DNA of 64,000 nucleotides from positions 62,001-126,000 of the forward strand of contig JAGYKJ010000007.1 of NCBI GenBank assembly GCA_018401755.1. The letters are read 5' to 3'. Shown here one piece after another: positions 59,875 to 64,000 of the stretch. The notes under the pieces are model-generated. The model made no database searches. It was not told the DNA's origin and saw only the letters and a program-made list of their open reading frames with translations. The position numbers were made by a program, and so were the translations under genes. Source of the DNA: Litorivicinus sp. (lineage in GTDB: Bacteria; Pseudomonadota; Gammaproteobacteria; Pseudomonadales; Litorivicinaceae). Position 1 is the first letter of the stretch; each line of letters begins with the position of its first letter.

Positions 59875-61086
59875 TTAGGCCCCTTCGCCCGAGGCAGATC
59901 GCTGGCCCCGATAGAGGAACCATGAGGGGATGGCCGAGCAGCAGCCAATACCAATTAATACGAGGATACCGATTGAGGTATTGGTATCTGCACCAAGGGC
60001 AATTGCGAGCGTTCCAGCGATCCCTCCGCATGCCATCTGAAGCGCACCGACTAAACCTGTCGCGGTGCCGCGAAGTGCAGGGATGGCTCCACTGGCGCCA
60101 ATGATGGTGTTCGCGATGATGGCGCCGTTGGCAATGCCCATAATGAACATGGGCAACGCCAGTCCAATCGGCTGCATCGGCATCAGTGTGTGAAGAATTA
60201 GCATAAACACCATCGCTGAAATCGAGAGGATGCCGCCCCCCCAAGTGAGGGTCTCAAGACTGTGACGGGCAAGTAACCGCCGATTCAGGATGTTACCCAG
60301 AACATATCCACCAGAGGTTGCGCTCATCCAAAGCCCATAGATCGCGGCGGGAATACCCATGCGATCAAACGAGTATGCAATAAACCCCATGAGCGAAAAG
60401 AAGACGGCGGTTTGCAGGGCTGTGGTTAAGCTACAGGCGACGAACATCGGTGAGCGGAATAAGGTGAGATAACCAGCCAGAGTTTGTCGGACCGACTTCG
60501 CTTCGCGGTGGTGGTGGGTTTCTTCTACTTTGAGAGACACCGCAGCGAACAGAATCAATCCACTGGTGGCTAAGACCAGGAATGCGCCTTCCCAGCCAAT
60601 GGTATCGGCAACAATACCGCCCAAAGCGGTTCCTAAAACAGGCACCACTGCCATCATCGCTGTAATGGTTGACATGGCCTTCGCTGCCTCTTGACGGGTG
60701 AAGATATCACCGACTGTTGAGCGTGCCATCGCGATAGATGCTGCTGCACCAAAACCCTGCAGGATTCTGCAGAGAATGAGCATTGTCATCGAATCACTGA
60801 AGGCCGCAATGGCTCCAGCAAGACCGAATAGTGCAGTACCAGCGAGAAAGACCGGTCGGCGACCAATGCGATCTGAGAGGGGACCTGCCAGCAATTGGCC
60901 AACTCCCATTGATACCAGCAGCATGGTCAGAATGAGCTGGGCTGTATTTCCGTCGATACGCAAGGACTCACGAATCAGAGGGACCGCGGGTGCAATGAGC
61001 GTGACAGCCATCGGACCTGCGGCTGCGCCGAAGGCAAGAATCCAAATGGGTGGTGGCGTGAGACGCGGGGTTTCGGGCATGGACAT
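59875..61086 (-). CDS. MFS exporter, Bcr/CflA drug-resistance type
   Basis: A 403-residue transporter with twelve membrane segments. The motif-A region GPLSDRIGRRPVFLAG (about 68-83) and LCRILQGFGAAASIAMARS (about 100) are typical of the Bcr/CflA subfamily of drug/H+ antiporters. It could export aromatic acids or antibiotics. It is transcribed toward the ThDP gene after a 90-bp gap, which may hold that gene's own promoter. Confidence 0.9.
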   Translation of the reverse strand: MSMPETPRLTPPPIWILAFGAAAGPMAVTLIAPAVPLIRESLRIDGNTAQLILTMLLVSMGVGQLLAGPLSDRIGRRPVFLAGTALFGLAGAIAAFSDSMTMLILCRILQGFGAAASIAMARSTVGDIFTRQEAAKAMSTITAMMAVVPVLGTALGGIVADTIGWEGAFLVLATSGLILFAAVSLKVEETHHHREAKSVRQTLAGYLTLFRSPMFVACSLTTALQTAVFFSLMGFIAYSFDRMGIPAAIYGLWMSATSGGYVLGNILNRRLLARHSLETLTWGGGILSISAMVFMLILHTLMPMQPIGLALPMFIMGIANGAIIANTIIGASGAIPALRGTATGLVGALQMACGGIAGTLAIALGADTNTSIGILVLIGIGCCSAIPSWFLYRGQRSASGEGA

Positions 61087-61464
61087 TCCGTCTGAATGAC
61101 AAAACGTATGATCGCATTGCTCACGGATACTCGCGAAACGAATTTTGGGGATCGGCGAGTTATTTCTGGTTTGACGTCGATCCGTACTGCGAAGCCGATC
61201 GGATCTGTCAGGGCGTGCCAGGCTTGAGAAAATATAAATTTTATTTCATTAAAATCGATTTAATTATTGTTTATATTGATTTTATTTGATTCTAATCGAA
61301 CCTCCGTTTCAGGGGCGTCCAGCCCCGCTGTACCCTTGGTTGCGTACAGTAGATCTGGTGTCTGGGCTGTCTGGATGATCTGTTGATGAGCGAGTATGGC
61401 CCCGGGGCTTGGGTGTGGTTTCGATGCTCGCGTATGATGCCGCTACGATGATGACAATAACTCC
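61087..61464. promoter_or_regulatory. AT-rich divergent intergenic region (378 bp)
   Basis: No gene is supported here. It separates two divergent exporter genes. A stretch at about 61230-61300 is markedly AT-rich (runs of ATAAATTTTATTT and TTTATATTGATTTT) and should hold promoters. It contains the 10-bp palindrome AAATCGATTT (61252-61261) and similar half-sites nearby (TCGATT, AATCGA). A separate inverted repeat CTGTAC / GTACAG with 10-base spacing lies at 61328-61349. Confidence 0.45.
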
Positions 61465-62700
61465 ATGATGTACGTTTCTGATCGCTTTGATCGTCCTGTG
61501 GTTGCCTTTTTGGCGGCCCGCGTGGCCTTCGGTTTGTCGATGCAAATGGTGGCAGTGGCGCTGGGTTGGCATCTCTATGAAGCCAGCGGTGATCCTTTTG
61601 ATCTGGCGCTGGTCGGCCTCATTTTTGTGCTACCCATCTTCATATTCTTTTTCCTGACTGGAGTTGTGATTGATCGTGTTCCCCGTAAGGGGATTTTGAT
61701 GGGTGCCACGATCTTAGATGCGTTGGCGTTTTTAGGCCTTGCATTGGCCTTTGATGCGCCCGCGTTCGATCCGCGATGGGTGTATGCCTTGGTATTTGTG
61801 CATGGCTGTGCGCATGCATTTTTCACGCCTGCACAGGCCGCCGTGCTGGCGAACATTGTGACACCACGATTGTTGCCGCAAGCGATTGCCCTGAATTCAA
61901 CGATGGGTCATGCGGCAACCACTGTCGGGCCTTTTTTAGCCGGTATTTTGATTCTTTGGATCGATCGTGACGTGTATTGGGTGATGTGCGCAGTGGTCGC
62001 GATTTGTCCGCTGTTATATCTCAGTTTGCCGCGTTTGACGTTACCCCAGCAGGAGAAGACCAGCCGGATGGACGCGCTGTTGGGTGGACTCGTCTATCTG
62101 AAGAGGAGCCCGGTGGTTCTTGGGTCGCTCGGATTGGATCTTGTGGCTGTTTTGTTTGGATCCGTCATCGCACTGTTACCTGTGTTTGCCGTCGATGTGC
62201 TGGGAGCCGATGCAGATGGGCTGGGGATTTTACGTGCGATGCCAGCAGTCGGTTCGGTGTTAGTTGGACTGATACTGACGCGATCTGCGCCGATGGAGCG
62301 GGTGGGGCATAAATTATTCGTGGTCCTTGTGCTGTTTGCGATGAGTATTCTGGTGTTTGGTCTGTCGACGTCGTTTTGGTTGAGCTGCTTGGCACTGTTT
62401 GTCTACGGTGCGGTTGACATGGTCAGTGTGAACATTCGTATGTCCCTGGTGCAATTGGCGACGCCAGATGCGCTGCGTGGACGTGTGAATACCGTGAACT
62501 CTCTTTTTACCGCGTCCTCCAATCATTTGGGGGCGTTTCGTGCGGGATCTGTGGCAGCTTGGATTGGACCGGTTCCCGCAGTGCTCGTTGGTGGTGCCAT
62601 GGCGATGGCAGTTGCTATTGGTGGTTGGTATCTATTTCCGTCGATTCGTCGCTTGAATCGTGTTCAAGATGTGGGAGAACAACATGCGCCTCAGCAGTGA
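61465..62700 (+). CDS. MFS transporter (EntS/MFS_3-like)
   Basis: A 411-residue, twelve-segment transporter. The N-terminus (FLAARVAFGLSMQMVAVALGW), the GVVIDRVPRKGILMG loop (about 66-80) and GRVNTVNSLFTASSNHLGAFRAG (about 340) resemble the enterobactin exporter EntS and related MFS_3 proteins. Substrate unknown. Its end overlaps the ABC-2 permease gene by 17 bp, so they are coupled. Confidence 0.88.
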   Translation: MMYVSDRFDRPVVAFLAARVAFGLSMQMVAVALGWHLYEASGDPFDLALVGLIFVLPIFIFFFLTGVVIDRVPRKGILMGATILDALAFLGLALAFDAPAFDPRWVYALVFVHGCAHAFFTPAQAAVLANIVTPRLLPQAIALNSTMGHAATTVGPFLAGILILWIDRDVYWVMCAVVAICPLLYLSLPRLTLPQQEKTSRMDALLGGLVYLKRSPVVLGSLGLDLVAVLFGSVIALLPVFAVDVLGADADGLGILRAMPAVGSVLVGLILTRSAPMERVGHKLFVVLVLFAMSILVFGLSTSFWLSCLALFVYGAVDMVSVNIRMSLVQLATPDALRGRVNTVNSLFTASSNHLGAFRAGSVAAWIGPVPAVLVGGAMAMAVAIGGWYLFPSIRRLNRVQDVGEQHAPQQ

Positions 62701-63502
62701 CGGTCTTGCACCGCCCCGTCCAATAGACTCTACCTGGCAGCTGGCTTGGACAGGGGGATACACCATCGTCCGGACTGAGGTGCGTCGATTTATGCGGATT
62801 TGGGTACAAACCCTGGTTCCACCTGCCATTACCATGCTGTTGTATCTATTCATTTTTGGGTCAATCATCGGCGCGCGTGTCGGCTCCATCGGGGAGTGGC
62901 CTTATGTCACCTTCATTGGTCCCGGCATTATTGCGATGGCATTGATCAATAACGCCTATGCCAACGTGTCGAGCTCTTTTTTTAGTGCCAAGAATCATCG
63001 GTATTACGAAGAGATGTTCGTGACCCCCTTGCCCAGTAGTGCCATTACCGCTGGATATGTGATGGGCGGGGTGTTGCGTGGACTCTTGGTCGCCGTCATT
63101 GTGACTCTTGTGGTACGGGCATTTACACCGATTCCGCTGCATTCACCCGGGGTGTTGATCATCGTCTCGATCCTCACCGCATGGATCTTTGCAACCCTCG
63201 GATTTATGAATGCGTTGCTGGCGCGCAATCATGACGATGCCAATTGGGTCAGCAATTTTGTGCTGTTGCCAATGACCTATTTGGGTGGCGTATTTTTCCC
63301 GATGTCCTATCTGCCCGATGTGATTGAGCCGATCGCGAGTTTGAACCCTATTTTGTTGGTGGTGACCTCCTTCCGCTATGCGGTATTGGGGGTCGGTGCG
63401 GAGCAGGTCTGGGTTAACTTGGGTATTTTGGCGATTTTGACCACAGTGATCTTTAGTCTCGCTGCCTGGATGTTGCATCGCCGGATTGGTCTGAGCGCAT
63501 AA
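62684..63502 (+). CDS. ABC-2 type transporter permease
   Basis: A 272-residue membrane protein with six segments. GPGIIAMALINNAYANVSSSFF and the C-terminal FFPMSYLPDVIEPIASLNPI are typical of ABC-2 permeases (YadH/NodJ-like). The start at 62684 has GGGAG 7 bases upstream and overlaps the MFS gene. The ATPase partner usually lies just upstream of such permeases, but here an MFS gene is in that place, so the ATPase must be elsewhere or beyond the window. Confidence 0.88.
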   Translation: MRLSSDGLAPPRPIDSTWQLAWTGGYTIVRTEVRRFMRIWVQTLVPPAITMLLYLFIFGSIIGARVGSIGEWPYVTFIGPGIIAMALINNAYANVSSSFFSAKNHRYYEEMFVTPLPSSAITAGYVMGGVLRGLLVAVIVTLVVRAFTPIPLHSPGVLIIVSILTAWIFATLGFMNALLARNHDDANWVSNFVLLPMTYLGGVFFPMSYLPDVIEPIASLNPILLVVTSFRYAVLGVGAEQVWVNLGILAILTTVIFSLAAWMLHRRIGLSA

Positions 63503-63553
63503 TGGGCGATACCGATATGGGTATGGGATGCCAAAAAAGTCCGGGAGTGAGTC

Positions 63554-64000
63554 ATGATTGAGTATGTGATTTCGCCTGAGCCTCAGGTCAGTCTTGCTGT
63601 GATTGGAGAGCGTCGGCGATTCCCTGTTCGTCGTATTTTTTGCGTGGGCCGAAACTATGCGGCGCACGCCCGTGAGATGGGCCAAGATCCGGATCGTGAG
63701 CCGCCATTTTTCTTCACCAAGCCGGCCTCCTCGATTGTGCCAGAGGGTGTCGATATTCCCTATCCGCCGCAAACAGCAGAGTTTCATTTTGAGGCGGAGT
63801 TGGTTATCGCGATTGGTCAGGAGGCGATTGCCTGTTCAGTTGCGCACGCGCGTGATTGCATTTATGGGGTTGCGATTGGGAATGATTTAACCCGACGCGA
63901 TCTGCAATCTAAGGCAAAGGACAAGGGGCAACCTTGGGATTGGGGCAAAGGTTTTGATCACTCGGCGGTGTGTGGGCCGATTCATCCGGTCGCAACAGTG
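63554..64000 (+). CDS. Fumarylacetoacetate hydrolase family protein (partial, runs off the window)
   Basis: The first 149 residues of a FAH-family protein. IFCVGRNYAAHAREMG (about residues 30-45), PPFFFTKPASSIVP (about 54-67), and the metal-ligand segment EFHFEAELVIAIG (about 77-89, three acidic residues) with YGVAIGNDLTRRDLQ (about 105-119) are typical. Family members hydrolyse C-C bonds in ring-cleavage products (fumarylpyruvate, acylpyruvates) or hydrate/decarboxylate homoprotocatechuate intermediates. GGAG lies 7 bases before the ATG. It follows the ABC-2 permease by 51 bp. The 3' end is outside the window. Confidence 0.88.
   Translation, partial: MIEYVISPEPQVSLAVIGERRRFPVRRIFCVGRNYAAHAREMGQDPDREPPFFFTKPASSIVPEGVDIPYPPQTAEFHFEAELVIAIGQEAIACSVAHARDCIYGVAIGNDLTRRDLQSKAKDKGQPWDWGKGFDHSAVCGPIHPVATV

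Noticed and set aside
1..64000. tRNA genes, rRNA, CRISPR arrays, prophage or plasmid origin
   Set aside because: None was seen on reading both strands; no repeats with regular spacing and no tRNA-like cloverleaf stood out, though small RNAs could be missed by eye.

Overview
The window is 64 kb of bacterial chromosome packed with catabolic and uptake genes. Gene starts with AAGGAG-type ribosome binding sites, tight ATGA/GTGA overlaps, an IS3-family end, and many tripartite tricarboxylate (TTT) and TRAP-TAXI transporters all point to a proteobacterium. By gene content a beta- or gammaproteobacterium of aquatic or soil habit seems most likely, but this is inference. No rRNA, tRNA, CRISPR array or phage genes were seen.

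Layout. 1-362: end of an IS3-family insertion sequence. 393-5987 (minus): TTT transporter tctABC with an isochorismatase-type hydrolase, then a His-rich small protein and a GAPDH-like dehydrogenase. 6111-15962 (plus): cupin, HIBADH-type dehydrogenase, LysR regulator, hyuB-hyuA, a TauD-type dioxygenase and a terephthalate-dioxygenase-like set (large subunit, small subunit, PdxA/TphB-type dehydrogenase). 15939-18766 (minus): TRAP fused permease and TAXI binding protein. 19053-19829 (plus): TauE/SafE exporter. 19887-23757 (minus): class II aldolase-type protein, FAD monooxygenase, ACMSD-like amidohydrolase and Rieske ferredoxin, facing a divergent Rieske oxygenase plus an unknown gene (23870-25677). 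25706-27445 (minus): dienelactone-hydrolase-like enzyme and two half-size permeases. 27605-28758 (plus): a 53-residue protein and two coupled cupins. 29143-30132 (minus): 4,5-dihydroxyphthalate-decarboxylase-like protein. 30340-36801 (plus): ThDP enzyme, aldehyde dehydrogenase and an ABC importer. 36798-38900 (minus): TauE, MarR and SDR. 39065-43028 (plus): second Pht5-like protein with a TRAP-TAXI transporter. 43089-44360 (minus): third Rieske oxygenase, divergent from 44481-47467 (reductase, Pht4-like dihydrodiol dehydrogenase, nadC). 47573-51006: ornithine cyclodeaminase homolog, aldehyde dehydrogenase, frameshifted HIBADH-type gene. 51154-57954 (plus): tctA-tctB fusion, frameshifted tctC, frameshifted eutA homolog, fused bicupin, TauD-type dioxygenase. 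58036-61086 (minus): second ThDP enzyme and a Bcr/CflA exporter. 61465-64000 (plus): MFS exporter, ABC-2 permease and a truncated FAH-family gene.

Reading as a whole: this is a catabolic island for aromatic or heteroaromatic carboxylates. It has three Rieske oxygenase systems, two kinds of dihydrodiol dehydrogenase (PdxA/TphB-like and Gfo/Idh/MocA Pht4-like), several candidate decarboxylases (two Pht5-like, one class II aldolase-type, one amidohydrolase, two ThDP enzymes), and five importers of organic acids or sulfonates. Canonical protocatechuate or catechol ring-cleavage genes are absent; the bicupins are the best local candidates for that role.

The points most worth following up are a nadC copy inside the phthalate-type operon, a eutA homolog without eutBC, two bicupins with the same domain types in opposite order, and four apparent one-base insertions concentrated in 50.2-55.2 kb.
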